A stretch of 64,000 nucleotides of DNA from Lentilitoribacter sp039986595 (GTDB lineage: Bacteria; Pseudomonadota; Alphaproteobacteria; Rhizobiales; Rhizobiaceae). The stretch's first letter is position 1. Each line of letters opens with the position of its first letter. The translations under genes and the position numbers were made by a program. Below, piece after piece: positions 9,477-17,794 of the stretch. Where the stretch lies: assembly GCA_039986595.1 (NCBI GenBank), contig JBDWQJ010000004.1:248001-312000 (forward strand), given 5' to 3'. A model generated the notes under the pieces. That model was given only the letters and a program-made list of their open reading frames with translations. It ran no database searches and was not told where the DNA came from.

Positions 9477-10261
9477 TGTCTGACACATCTAGAATGCCAA
9501 GTGCTATCTTCCCTGACCTCAAAGGAAAGTCAATTTTCATCTCTGGTGGTGGCTCGGGAATTGGTGCGACATTAACAGAAAGCTTTATCGCTCAAGGTGC
9601 ACATGTCACATTTATCCAACGTAGTGATGCGAAAGATTTTTGCGATCAGATAGAAGAAAAATACAGTGAAAGACCGCATTTTATAAAATGTGATATCTGC
9701 GATATTCCCGCGCTGGAAAGCGCTCTTGATCAAGCCAAAGAAAAATACGGACCAATTCATGTTTTGGTCAATAATGCTGCATCTGATAACCGTCATAAAC
9801 TTGAAACAACGGATGTCGAAGACTTTGATCAAGGCATCAATGTAAACCTTCGCCCGCACTTCTTCACTGCAAAACATGTTGCAAAAGATATGGCCGAACT
9901 TGGCGGAGGTTCCATTATCAATTTCTCATCAATTGCGCACCATCTCGGCGGAGATCAATTTCCTGTTTATGTCGCAGCAAAAGCGGGTATCGCAGGTTTA
10001 ACGCGCGCGCTTGCAGATACGCTTGGTAAAGATAGCATACGCGTAAATTCGGTGCTGCCAGGATGGGTTTTTACCCAACGACAGCTTGATCTTTGGGCAA
10101 CGGAAGAAAAAGTCTCAAGCCATCTTGATACCCAAGCTATTCCTGAAAAATTATACGCCGAAGATATGGTGGGTATCGTGCTGTTTTTAGCATCCGATGC
10201 ATCGCGCATGCTCACGCGTCAATCAATTGCCGTTGATGGCGGTGTCGTCGGCTTAGGCTAA
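9476..10261 (+). CDS. Short-chain dehydrogenase, probable NAD-dependent D-xylose 1-dehydrogenase (XylB-like)
   Basis: 261 residues, classical SDR: cofactor motif SGGGSGIGA near residue 24, NNAA near 99, catalytic Ser in INFSSIAHHLG, and YVAAK near 165. Scattered identities recalled from Caulobacter xylose dehydrogenase XylB are visible: LKGK at the start, GGGSGIGAxLT, DxRHKL, INVNLR, HLG, AKAGIxGxTRALA and LFLASD. With xylFHG and a ROK regulator adjacent, oxidation of xylose to xylonolactone (the first step of the Weimberg/Dahms routes) is a good inference. The later pathway enzymes are not in the window. The ATG overlaps the previous stop and has GGAGG upstream. L-arabinose or galactose dehydrogenase activity is an alternative. 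Confidence 0.65.
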   Translation: MSDTSRMPSAIFPDLKGKSIFISGGGSGIGATLTESFIAQGAHVTFIQRSDAKDFCDQIEEKYSERPHFIKCDICDIPALESALDQAKEKYGPIHVLVNNAASDNRHKLETTDVEDFDQGINVNLRPHFFTAKHVAKDMAELGGGSIINFSSIAHHLGGDQFPVYVAAKAGIAGLTRALADTLGKDSIRVNSVLPGWVFTQRQLDLWATEEKVSSHLDTQAIPEKLYAEDMVGIVLFLASDASRMLTRQSIAVDGGVVGLG

Positions 10262-10265
10262 ATAT

Positions 10266-10293
10266 AAAAAAGGCCGATCCATACGGACCGGCC
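10266..10293 (-). terminator. Rho-independent terminator downstream of acs
   Basis: On the minus strand a GGCCGGTCC / GGATCGGCC stem (10272-10293, loop of four, one mismatch) is followed by a T-run (10266-10271). It sits between the convergent SDR and acs genes and mainly serves acs. Confidence 0.7.
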
Positions 10294-10318
10294 CATTAGG
10301 TTGGCGCCTAATATTCTT

Positions 10319-12262
10319 TTATGATCGGTTCATGCGATTTTCGATCAAATTGTCGACCACAGATGGATCGGCAAGAGTTGATGTATCACCCAATGCGCCG
10401 AAATCATTTTCCGCAATCTTGCGAAGGATACGGCGCATGATTTTACCCGAACGTGTTTTTGGCAAACCTGGTGCCCACTGGATAAGATCAGGTGAAGCAA
10501 TTGGGCCAATTTCTTTACGAACCCAATTGCGCAATTCAACGCGAAGCTCATCTGTTGGCTCTTCGCCTGCATTTAAAGTGACATAACAATAAATGCCCTG
10601 CCCTTTCACGTCGTGCGGATAGCCCACAACGGCTGATTCAGAGACTTTTGGATGGGCAACAAGTGCGCTTTCAACTTCGGCTGTTCCCATACGGTGACCA
10701 GACACATTGATCACGTCATCAACGCGGCCTGTAATCCAATAATAGCCATCAGCATCACGGCGACAGCCATCGCCGGTGAAATAATAGCCTTTGTAATCAG
10801 AGAAATATGTCTGCACAAATCGCTCATGATCGCCATAAACGGTCCGCATTTGACCCGGCCAGCTATCTTTAATGCAAAGAACGCCTTCTGCCGCTACTTC
10901 GTCAATCTCAGCGCCTGTTGTTGGCTCAAGTAAAACAGGTTGCACACCAAAGAAAGGTGTGGTCGCAGAACCAGGTTTTGCAGCTGTAGCACCCGGTAAC
11001 GGGGTGATCATATGGCCACCTGTTTCTGTCTGCCACCAAGTATCAACGATTGGACAATTTCCTTTACCGACCACTTCGTTATACCAGTTCCAAGCTTCAG
11101 GGTTGATCGGTTCACCAACCGTGCCAAGAACTTTTAATGACGATAGATCACACTTTTCAACCGGCTCTTTACCTTGCGCCATCAAAGCGCGAATAGCTGT
11201 TGGTGCTGTGTAGAACTGATTGACTTTATGCTTTTCACAAACCTGCCAGAAACGCGAAGCGTCAGGATATGTTGGCACACCTTCAAACATCAAAGTCACC
11301 GCGCCATTTGCAAGCGGCCCATAGACGATATAGCTGTGACCTGTCACCCAACCGACATCGGCAGTACACCAGTAAATATCGCCCTCATGATAATCAAACA
11401 CATATTCATGCGTCATCGCAGCATAAGTTAGATAACCACCTGATGTATGCAGAACGCCTTTTGGCTTTCCTGTAGAACCGGATGTATAAAGGATAAATAG
11501 CGGATCTTCCGCATTCATTGGCTCTACTGGGCAGTCGGCTGAAACACTTGCGACCAACTCACCATAATCATGATCACGGCCAGCTTTATTACCCGGACCA
11601 CCACCTGTGCGCTTAACCACAATCGTTGCAACATCGCCTGAAATTGCTAAGGCTGCATCAACATTTTTCTTTAATGGAATATTTTTACCACCGCGCGGGC
11701 CTTCATCTGCTGTGACAAGCAATTTCGCGCCACAATCTGTCACGCGGCTTGCAAGCGCATCTGGTGAGAAACCGCCGAACACAATAGAATGAACCGCACC
11801 AATACGCGCACAAGCAAGCATTGCATATGCAGCTTCTGGGATCATCGGCATGTAAAGAATGACGCGATCACCTTTGCCAACACCTAAAGATTTATACGCA
11901 TTGGCAAGGCGTGAAACATGTTCATGCAATTGATTATACGTGATGTGCTCGGAAACCGTTGGGTCATCACCTTCCCAAATGATGGCAGTTTGATCACCAC
12001 GTGTTTCCAAGTGACGATCAACGCAGTTTGCGCATACATTTAGAACGCCATCTTCAAACCATTTGATAGAAACATTCTCATGCGCAAAGCTTGTATTTTT
12101 GACAATTGAATAGGGTTTAATCCAGTCAAGACGTTTGCCAACTTCACCCCAAAACTTATCAGGATCTGAAACTGATGATGCATACATTTCATCATATTTT
12201 GCTTTGGAAATATGTGCCGAATTTGCAAATTCATCAGCGGGTGGAAAAATTGAATCGCTCAT
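10319..12262 (-). CDS. acs: Acetyl-CoA synthetase (AMP-forming)
   Basis: 647 residues, full family length. It activates acetate with ATP and CoA to acetyl-CoA through acetyl-adenylate. Visible motifs are the P-loop-like LYTSGSTGKPKGVLHT, DTWWQTETGGH, YFTGDGCRRDADGYYWITGR, and the C-terminal KTRSGKIMRRILRK with the catalytic lysine that is acetylated in regulated Acs proteins. It lies downstream of a five-gene ABC importer in the same direction, separated from it by a terminator-like hairpin, so it may have its own promoter in the 77-base gap. The RamB-like regulator and SSS-type kinase upstream fit acetate-responsive control, which is inferred. Confidence 0.95.
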   Translation of the reverse strand: MSDSIFPPADEFANSAHISKAKYDEMYASSVSDPDKFWGEVGKRLDWIKPYSIVKNTSFAHENVSIKWFEDGVLNVCANCVDRHLETRGDQTAIIWEGDDPTVSEHITYNQLHEHVSRLANAYKSLGVGKGDRVILYMPMIPEAAYAMLACARIGAVHSIVFGGFSPDALASRVTDCGAKLLVTADEGPRGGKNIPLKKNVDAALAISGDVATIVVKRTGGGPGNKAGRDHDYGELVASVSADCPVEPMNAEDPLFILYTSGSTGKPKGVLHTSGGYLTYAAMTHEYVFDYHEGDIYWCTADVGWVTGHSYIVYGPLANGAVTLMFEGVPTYPDASRFWQVCEKHKVNQFYTAPTAIRALMAQGKEPVEKCDLSSLKVLGTVGEPINPEAWNWYNEVVGKGNCPIVDTWWQTETGGHMITPLPGATAAKPGSATTPFFGVQPVLLEPTTGAEIDEVAAEGVLCIKDSWPGQMRTVYGDHERFVQTYFSDYKGYYFTGDGCRRDADGYYWITGRVDDVINVSGHRMGTAEVESALVAHPKVSESAVVGYPHDVKGQGIYCYVTLNAGEEPTDELRVELRNWVRKEIGPIASPDLIQWAPGLPKTRSGKIMRRILRKIAENDFGALGDTSTLADPSVVDNLIENRMNRS

Positions 12263-12296
12263 AGCGTTCTCCCTGCACTATTGATCATATGTCGTA

Positions 12297-12332
12297 TTTA
12301 AAAAAGCCCCACCGGATTTCGACAGGGCTTTT
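12297..12332 (-). terminator. Terminator between the ABC operon and acs
   Basis: The minus strand shows AAGCCC (12325-12330) pairing with GGGCTT (12304-12309) around an imperfect inner stem, followed by a T-run. It would end most transcripts from the ABC operon before acs, or attenuate read-through. Confidence 0.6.
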
Positions 12333-12339
12333 AAAGCCT

Positions 12340-13083
12340 CTAAATGGCTAGGTATTCGTGACGAAGTTCTTCATTATCGAGCACTTCTTTAGCTGTGCCG
12401 TCAAAGACAACTTTACCTGTGTCTAAGATCACCGCACGATCTGCAAGATTTAGCGCAGCAACAGCATTTTGTTCAACGATAATTGTGGTAATACCTTGCT
12501 CGCGAATGAGATGAAGTGTTTTTTCAATCTCCTGAACGATAACAGGTGCAAGCCCCTCATAAGGCTCATCTAACAACAATAACTTGATATCGCGAGCGAG
12601 TGCACGACCGATTGCAAGCATTTGCTGTTCACCACCGGAAAGCGTTGTGCCTTCTTGTTTGGCGCGTTCACCAAGGCGTGGGAACAACTCATAAATGCGC
12701 TCAATTGACCAACCAATTGGCTTTTCGATTTGAGCTAGTTGCAAGTTCTCTTCAACGGTCAAACCTTGAATAATCCGGCGATCTTCTGGCACAAGTCCGA
12801 TACCAGCCTGAGACGCTTCATATGATTTCATTGTATGAAGCGGTTGGTGATCAAGCCATATCTCACCATGGGTAACCATAGGATCGGCAAGACGCGCCAT
12901 GGCACGTAACGTAGATGTTTTACCTGCACCATTACGTCCTAAAAGAGCTAAAATCTCACCTTCGTGAACATTTAAACTTACACCCTGTACGATGTAGCTT
13001 TCACCATAATATGCTTTCAAATCCCACGCTGAAAAATACGCGGGGGCGTTCTTTGCATGATTGGCATTCATATTTTCTGACAT
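12340..13083 (-). CDS. Branched-chain-type (HAAT) ABC transporter ATP-binding protein, LivF-like
   Basis: 247 residues with Walker A GRNGAGKTST near residue 48, signature TLSGGEQQMLAIGRALA near 147 and Walker B LLLLDEPYEGLAP near 168. The LivF subtype is recognised from the short sequence and its place as the last transporter gene. It works with the LivG-like partner as the ATPase pair of a five-part importer. A run of about 25 hydrophilic residues precedes the ABC domain, so a later start is possible. The substrate is unknown; the acs and RamB-like neighbours suggest a short-chain carboxylate or amide rather than leucine. Confidence 0.85.
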   Translation of the reverse strand: MSENMNANHAKNAPAYFSAWDLKAYYGESYIVQGVSLNVHEGEILALLGRNGAGKTSTLRAMARLADPMVTHGEIWLDHQPLHTMKSYEASQAGIGLVPEDRRIIQGLTVEENLQLAQIEKPIGWSIERIYELFPRLGERAKQEGTTLSGGEQQMLAIGRALARDIKLLLLDEPYEGLAPVIVQEIEKTLHLIREQGITTIIVEQNAVAALNLADRAVILDTGKVVFDGTAKEVLDNEELRHEYLAI

Positions 13084-13120
13084 GTTTTCTACTCAGCTTG
13101 TCTGATTGACGTATTGGCGA

Positions 13121-13879
13121 TTATTGATGTGAAGTCCCAAGATATGCTTCTTGCACTTTTGGATGCCCTTTGATGTTTTCAGGTAGATCTTCAACGATAA
13201 CAGTACCCTGAGCAAGCACAGAAATTTTCTGTGCAAGTGAGAATACCACATGCATATCGTGCTCGATCACAACCATCGTAATATGGCGGCTCTCTTGAAT
13301 TTGACCTAACAATTCAATTGTATTGTTTGTATCAGCGCGCGCCATACCAGCGGTTGGCTCATCAAGAAGCAACAATTTTGGATCTTGCGACAAACACATC
13401 GCCATTTCCAGACGTCGCTTATCACCACGAGACATCGAAGAAGACATCATGTTTCGTTTATCGATCATGTTTACATCGATCAACATTTGCTCAGCTTTTT
13501 CGATCATGTCCTTTTCACTTGCAACAGACTTGATTGCATTGAGTGAGTAAGAACCATCTCGCTTAGCAAAACATGGTATCATCACATTTTCCATAACCGT
13601 CAAATCTGAGAAGATTTCTGGCGTTTGGAACACACGAGAAACACCCATTTGGTTGATCTCGTGTGGCTTTTTACCCAGCAATGATTGCCCATCGAAAGTC
13701 ACCGCACCTGTATCTGGTATGAGTTTACCTACAAAGCAGTTCAGCAATGTCGATTTACCCGCGCCGTTGGGCCCGATGATCGCATGGATCATACCTTCAT
13801 CAACATTGAGATTAACGTTCGATAACGCTTTCAATCCACCGAAGTTTTTATTCACATTTTGGACTTCTAAAATTCCCAT
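13121..13879 (-). CDS. Branched-chain-type (HAAT) ABC transporter ATP-binding protein, LivG-like
   Basis: 252 residues. Walker A is GPNGAGKSTLLN near residue 35. The signature is degenerate: SMSRGDKRRLEMAMCLS replaces the usual LSGGQ, with the first glycine replaced by Arg. Walker B is LLLLDEPTAGMA. LivG proteins often show relaxed signatures, but SMSRGD is notable. It pairs with the LivF-like subunit and lies 18 bases after the LivM-like permease gene. Confidence 0.85.
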   Translation of the reverse strand: MGILEVQNVNKNFGGLKALSNVNLNVDEGMIHAIIGPNGAGKSTLLNCFVGKLIPDTGAVTFDGQSLLGKKPHEINQMGVSRVFQTPEIFSDLTVMENVMIPCFAKRDGSYSLNAIKSVASEKDMIEKAEQMLIDVNMIDKRNMMSSSMSRGDKRRLEMAMCLSQDPKLLLLDEPTAGMARADTNNTIELLGQIQESRHITMVVIEHDMHVVFSLAQKISVLAQGTVIVEDLPENIKGHPKVQEAYLGTSHQ

Positions 13880-13897
13880 ATCATGAACTCCTAAATG

Positions 13898-15103
13898 TTA
13901 TTCAGCTGCAGCAGCGGATGCACTGCCTGAGCTTTTATCATTGTCTTCATTCTTACGCTTGAATAGTCCCGCTAACAATTGACCACCTTGAACAAGGCCA
14001 CCTGGTAGGAAAATCACAACAAGCATAAACAAAATACCGAGCGTTAGGTGCCAGCCTTTACCGATGAACGGATAAACGAGGCTAACAACGAAATCGCTAA
14101 TGCCATCAGGCATGAAGGAGAACCAAGTTTCTAGAATGCTAGAATTGATCTTTGATACGATATTCTCAAAGTACTTGATAAATCCTGCACCCAAGACAGG
14201 GCCAATCAATGTTCCGGCACCACCAAGGATGGTCATAAGCACAACTTCACCAGACGCTGTCCAGAACATGCGCTCTGCACCAGCTTGTGTATCCATCGCA
14301 ACCAATAAGCCACCTGCAAGTCCGGCATACATGCCAGAGATAACAAATGCAGCCAGTGTATAAGGTTTTGATTCAACACCAGTGTAATTTAGGCGTTGTT
14401 GGTTCGATTTAACCGCGCGCAACATCAAGCCAAATGGCGATCGAAATATGCGAATTGAAAGATAAAACGCTAAAAGCATACATACTGCGGCGATGTAGAA
14501 GCCTACATTAAAGGTGAAAATCCAACCGCCAATGACCAGCTCATAACTGTCATTCATGAACATGCCAAACAGGTTCGCACGTGGTGTGACACCTTCTTCT
14601 AACGCAGCATCCAAGATACGCGGATCATTTACTTTTGGCTGCAAGCCCGTTTCACCACCTGTGATCGGGGTTAAAACCGAATAAGCAAGTGAATAAGACA
14701 TTTGCGCAAATGCGAGTGTTAGAATAGAGAAATAAATCCCTGAACGTCTTAGCGAGATCCAGCCCACCAGGAGCGAGAACGCACCTGCAACAACAACAGA
14801 AGCAACAATTGCCGGGATCACATTAAGCGTTAGAAGTTTAATCATCCACACGCCAGCATATGAACCCACACCCAAAAATGCTGCATGTCCAAAGCTGAGA
14901 TAGCCTGTCAAACCAAACAAGATATTAAATCCAATAGCAAAGATGCCAAAGATCACAAGACGCTGCATGAGATCAGGGTAGCCGCCATTGAACTGCGCCA
15001 TAACTGAATCCTCAGGAAAAGGATTTAGAATAAATGGTGCAAGAAGCGTTATAGCAACGACAATTAGTAACAGAACTGAATCTGATTTTCGTAATCCGAA
15101 CAT
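13898..15103 (-). CDS. Branched-chain-type ABC transporter permease, LivM-like
   Basis: 401 residues, strongly hydrophobic, with about ten predicted helices. The diagnostic GLTGYLSFGHAAFLGVGSYA is near residue 66 and GGAGTLIGPVLGAGF near 300. The C-terminal tail is cytoplasmic, charged and Ser/Ala-rich. It forms the translocation channel with the LivH-like protein, starting two bases after that gene's stop. The substrate is not evident. Confidence 0.87.
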   Translation of the reverse strand: MFGLRKSDSVLLLIVVAITLLAPFILNPFPEDSVMAQFNGGYPDLMQRLVIFGIFAIGFNILFGLTGYLSFGHAAFLGVGSYAGVWMIKLLTLNVIPAIVASVVVAGAFSLLVGWISLRRSGIYFSILTLAFAQMSYSLAYSVLTPITGGETGLQPKVNDPRILDAALEEGVTPRANLFGMFMNDSYELVIGGWIFTFNVGFYIAAVCMLLAFYLSIRIFRSPFGLMLRAVKSNQQRLNYTGVESKPYTLAAFVISGMYAGLAGGLLVAMDTQAGAERMFWTASGEVVLMTILGGAGTLIGPVLGAGFIKYFENIVSKINSSILETWFSFMPDGISDFVVSLVYPFIGKGWHLTLGILFMLVVIFLPGGLVQGGQLLAGLFKRKNEDNDKSSGSASAAAAE

Positions 15104-15105
15104 AG

Positions 15106-16137
15106 TTATTCCTCCATCACGCCGGCTTTACCCATAAGACCGCGAGGTCTTGTAAGAAGCACAATGATAGCGACTAAATAGATGATGATTTGATTGATAC
15201 CCGGAAGGGTTTCTAAGACAACGGTCATTGATGCAAAGCTTTCAAGTATTCCCAGAAGGAAACCAGCCAGCACAGCACCCGATAATGAGCCCATTCCACC
15301 GACCACAACAACCACGAAGCTTAGAACCAAGAAGTCCATACCCATGTGATAGTTAGGTGAATTGATAGGCGTATACATCACGCCTGCAAGACCTGCTACC
15401 GCTGCGGCTAATCCGAACATGATGGTGAAACGTTTATCGATGTTAATACCCAATAAGCCCACAGTTTCACGGTCCGCCATACCGGCACGAACAACCATGC
15501 CGAAAGTAGTGAACTGAAGGAATGCAAAAACACCGCCGATAATAATGGCAGCAAAGCTGAAATACACTAATCGCCAATATGGATAGATGATTGAATTGGC
15601 CTCGTAGCCAAGCATCGCACCAAAATCGAACGAACCTTTAAACGCATCCGGCGCTGGTGTTGGAATTGGGTTTGCACCATAGAAATATTTGATGACTTCT
15701 TGCAAAACAATTGCAAGACCAAACGTTACCAAAATCTGGTCAGCATGGGGGCGTTTATAAAAGTGCTTTATAAGCCCACGCTCCATTATAAATCCAATAA
15801 GGACCATAACGGGAATTGCAAACAATATGGAAAGAGGAACTGCCCAATCAATAACGACATTACCAAAGTTCTCACCCAGAATATCGTATATATATGGTAC
15901 TTCGACTTTGAGAGGGTTACCCAAGAAATCTTTCTTAGACGCATCAATAACGATGTGACTAAGTGTAAGAAGCTTACTCAGAGTTACCGCGCAAAACGCC
16001 CCAATCATGAAAAGCGCACCGTGTGCGAAGTTAACCACACCGAGTGTACCAAAGATCAATGTCAGGCCTAGAGCAATCAACGCGTAAGCGGATCCTTTGT
16101 CTAAGCCATTAAGTATCTGCAGGACTATAGCTTCCAT
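15106..16137 (-). CDS. Branched-chain-type ABC transporter permease, LivH-like
   Basis: 343 residues with about eight predicted helices. The LivH signature ALGLTLIFGTLGVVNFAHGA lies near residue 22 and GGMGSLSGAVLAGFLLGILE near 275. Compared with E. coli LivH it carries an extra loop at about residues 60-95 containing KKDFLGNPLKVEVPYIYD, a trait of the urea/amide-type members of the family. It is separated from the binding-protein gene by 85 bases holding a strong hairpin. Confidence 0.87.
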   Translation of the reverse strand: MEAIVLQILNGLDKGSAYALIALGLTLIFGTLGVVNFAHGALFMIGAFCAVTLSKLLTLSHIVIDASKKDFLGNPLKVEVPYIYDILGENFGNVVIDWAVPLSILFAIPVMVLIGFIMERGLIKHFYKRPHADQILVTFGLAIVLQEVIKYFYGANPIPTPAPDAFKGSFDFGAMLGYEANSIIYPYWRLVYFSFAAIIIGGVFAFLQFTTFGMVVRAGMADRETVGLLGINIDKRFTIMFGLAAAVAGLAGVMYTPINSPNYHMGMDFLVLSFVVVVVGGMGSLSGAVLAGFLLGILESFASMTVVLETLPGINQIIIYLVAIIVLLTRPRGLMGKAGVMEE

Positions 16138-16184
16138 AGCATCACCTTAAAAGTAATTATCAATTTAAGTATTTTTAGTAAAAG

Positions 16185-16208
16185 AAAAGGGGCACGAAAG
16201 CCCCTTTT
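16185..16208 (-). terminator. Intra-operon hairpin between binding-protein and permease genes
   Basis: A perfect nine-base stem AAAAGGGGC / GCCCCTTTT with a six-base loop, followed on the minus strand by a T-rich run. It likely attenuates transcription or stabilises the upstream mRNA so that the binding protein is made in excess over the permeases. Confidence 0.7.
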
Positions 16209-16222
16209 CAATTGGCGAAATA

Positions 16223-17572
16223 TTATGCGCCTGGGTTACAATCACCCAATGTTGCTTCTGGTCCGCCCATTTGCGAAATGTTAGCATCGTATGTAACTTG
16301 CGCTACTGGAGTAACTTCCACAACTTCAAGAATATCGAATTCTGATGTTGGGTTTTCTTTACCCTTCACAACCAATACATCTTTAAAGCACTGGTGATCT
16401 TCAGCACGGTAAAGTGTTTTACCATTGCCTAGACCGTCGAACTCGAAGCCTTCAAGTGCTTCAACGATACCACATGGGTTAAATGTACCAGCACGTTCTG
16501 CAGCATCTGCATATAGCAATGTCTGACAGTATGTTGTGTGCGCAGCCTGTGATGGCGGGAAGCCATACTTTTCACCGAAGGACTTAACAAAGGCTTTTGA
16601 ACCTTCGTCCTGTAGTGACCAGTGCCAGTTTGTTGAACCGTAAATACCTTTAACGTTCTCACCCGCACCGCGAGCCATCAAGCGTGAGTAAAGTGGAACA
16701 ATAATTTCGAAGTTTTTATTGTTGACCATTTTGTCACGAAGACCGAACTGAACAGCATTTGTCAGTGAGTTGATCATGTTCCCGCCGTAGTGGTTAAGAA
16801 CAAGAACGTCAGCATCTGACTGAAGAACTGGTGCGATATAAGAAGAGAAGTCAGTTTGTGTAAGTGGTGTTTTCACCGCATTCACAGTTTCCCAACCCAT
16901 AGCTTCTGTTGATTCACGAACAGCTTCTTCTGTTGTGTAACCCCAGTTGTAATCAGCTGTAAGGTGATAAGCTTTACGATCTTTACCGTAAGCGTTTGCA
17001 AGCACAGGCGCCAGAGCAGCACCAGACATGTAAGAGTTAAAGAAGTGACGGAAACCGTTCGCTTTTTTATCTTTACCAGTTGTATCGTTTGAGTGAGTCA
17101 AACCAGCCATGAAGATCACGCCAGCTTCCTGACATAGAGCTTGTACAGCAACAGCCACACCTGATGAAGACCCACCAGTAATCATGATCGCACCATCTTT
17201 TTCGATCATTGATTTTGCAGACGCACGCGCCGCATCAGCTTTAGTTTGTGTATCACCAGTTACGTATTTAACTTCTTTACCAAGGATACCGTTACCCTTT
17301 AGCGCCTTTGATGAGAATGTATTCATCATGCCGCCATCGCCACCACCGTTAAGGTGCTCAACAGCTAGTTCGTATGCGCGAAGCTCATCCGCACCTTCAT
17401 CAGCATAAGGACCTGATTGTGGAACGTTGAAGCCCAATGTTACAGTTGAACCAGTTGGCTCATTCATGTAAGCGCTGGCAGAACCTGTAAAGATTGTTGG
17501 CATAGCAAGACCGGCACCAGCAATAGCACCTGTTCTTAATACACCACGTCGTGTTGGTTTAATAATTGACAT
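16223..17572 (-). CDS. Periplasmic substrate-binding protein of the HAAT ABC importer (Tat-exported)
   Basis: 449 residues from the ATG at 17572, which has AGGAGG just upstream; the upstream in-frame ATG at 17626 is rejected. The N-terminus has a twin-arginine motif (PTRRGVLRTG) and a hydrophobic stretch ending near ASA-YM, so it is likely Tat-exported. The rest is a Peripla_BP_6-type fold with GFNVPQSGPYADEG, TGGSSSGVAVAVQ and YNWGY. It is longer than LivJ/LivK (about 345 residues) and resembles the amide/urea-type binding proteins. It leads the leftward operon that ends at acs. The ligand is unknown. Confidence 0.82.
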   Translation of the reverse strand: MSIIKPTRRGVLRTGAIAGAGLAMPTIFTGSASAYMNEPTGSTVTLGFNVPQSGPYADEGADELRAYELAVEHLNGGGDGGMMNTFSSKALKGNGILGKEVKYVTGDTQTKADAARASAKSMIEKDGAIMITGGSSSGVAVAVQALCQEAGVIFMAGLTHSNDTTGKDKKANGFRHFFNSYMSGAALAPVLANAYGKDRKAYHLTADYNWGYTTEEAVRESTEAMGWETVNAVKTPLTQTDFSSYIAPVLQSDADVLVLNHYGGNMINSLTNAVQFGLRDKMVNNKNFEIIVPLYSRLMARGAGENVKGIYGSTNWHWSLQDEGSKAFVKSFGEKYGFPPSQAAHTTYCQTLLYADAAERAGTFNPCGIVEALEGFEFDGLGNGKTLYRAEDHQCFKDVLVVKGKENPTSEFDILEVVEVTPVAQVTYDANISQMGGPEATLGDCNPGA

Positions 17573-17662
17573 TAAATTCCTCCTAAAAAGACTGGCGCCA
17601 AGTCCTTCCTCCAAAGGCATTGGCATGTCATGCGATGTTTTCGCATAGCCAAGAATGCGTCA

Positions 17663-17745
17663 TTTTTGTGAAAAGATCAATAAACTATTGTGTTTAAACG
17701 ATTTTTTTGTGTAAAATAGCAATGTATGATTTTTAATTTTGTAAA
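17663..17745. repeat. Three related TTTTTGTGnAAA-like repeats in the divergent promoter
   Basis: TTTTTGTGAAAA (17663), TTTTTGTGTAAAA (17704) and TTTTGTAAA (17737) lie in the AT-rich gap between the binding-protein gene and the RamB-like regulator. They may be regulator sites. The surrounding T-richness makes chance similarity possible. Confidence 0.3.
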
Positions 17746-17794
17746 TTTTTTTACTAAACTTTGATATGTTACGAAAAACATTGGGAAAAATTGA

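Noticed and set aside
10262..10318. Possible small RNA between the SDR and acs
   Set aside because: The structure is fully explained by the acs terminator hairpin.
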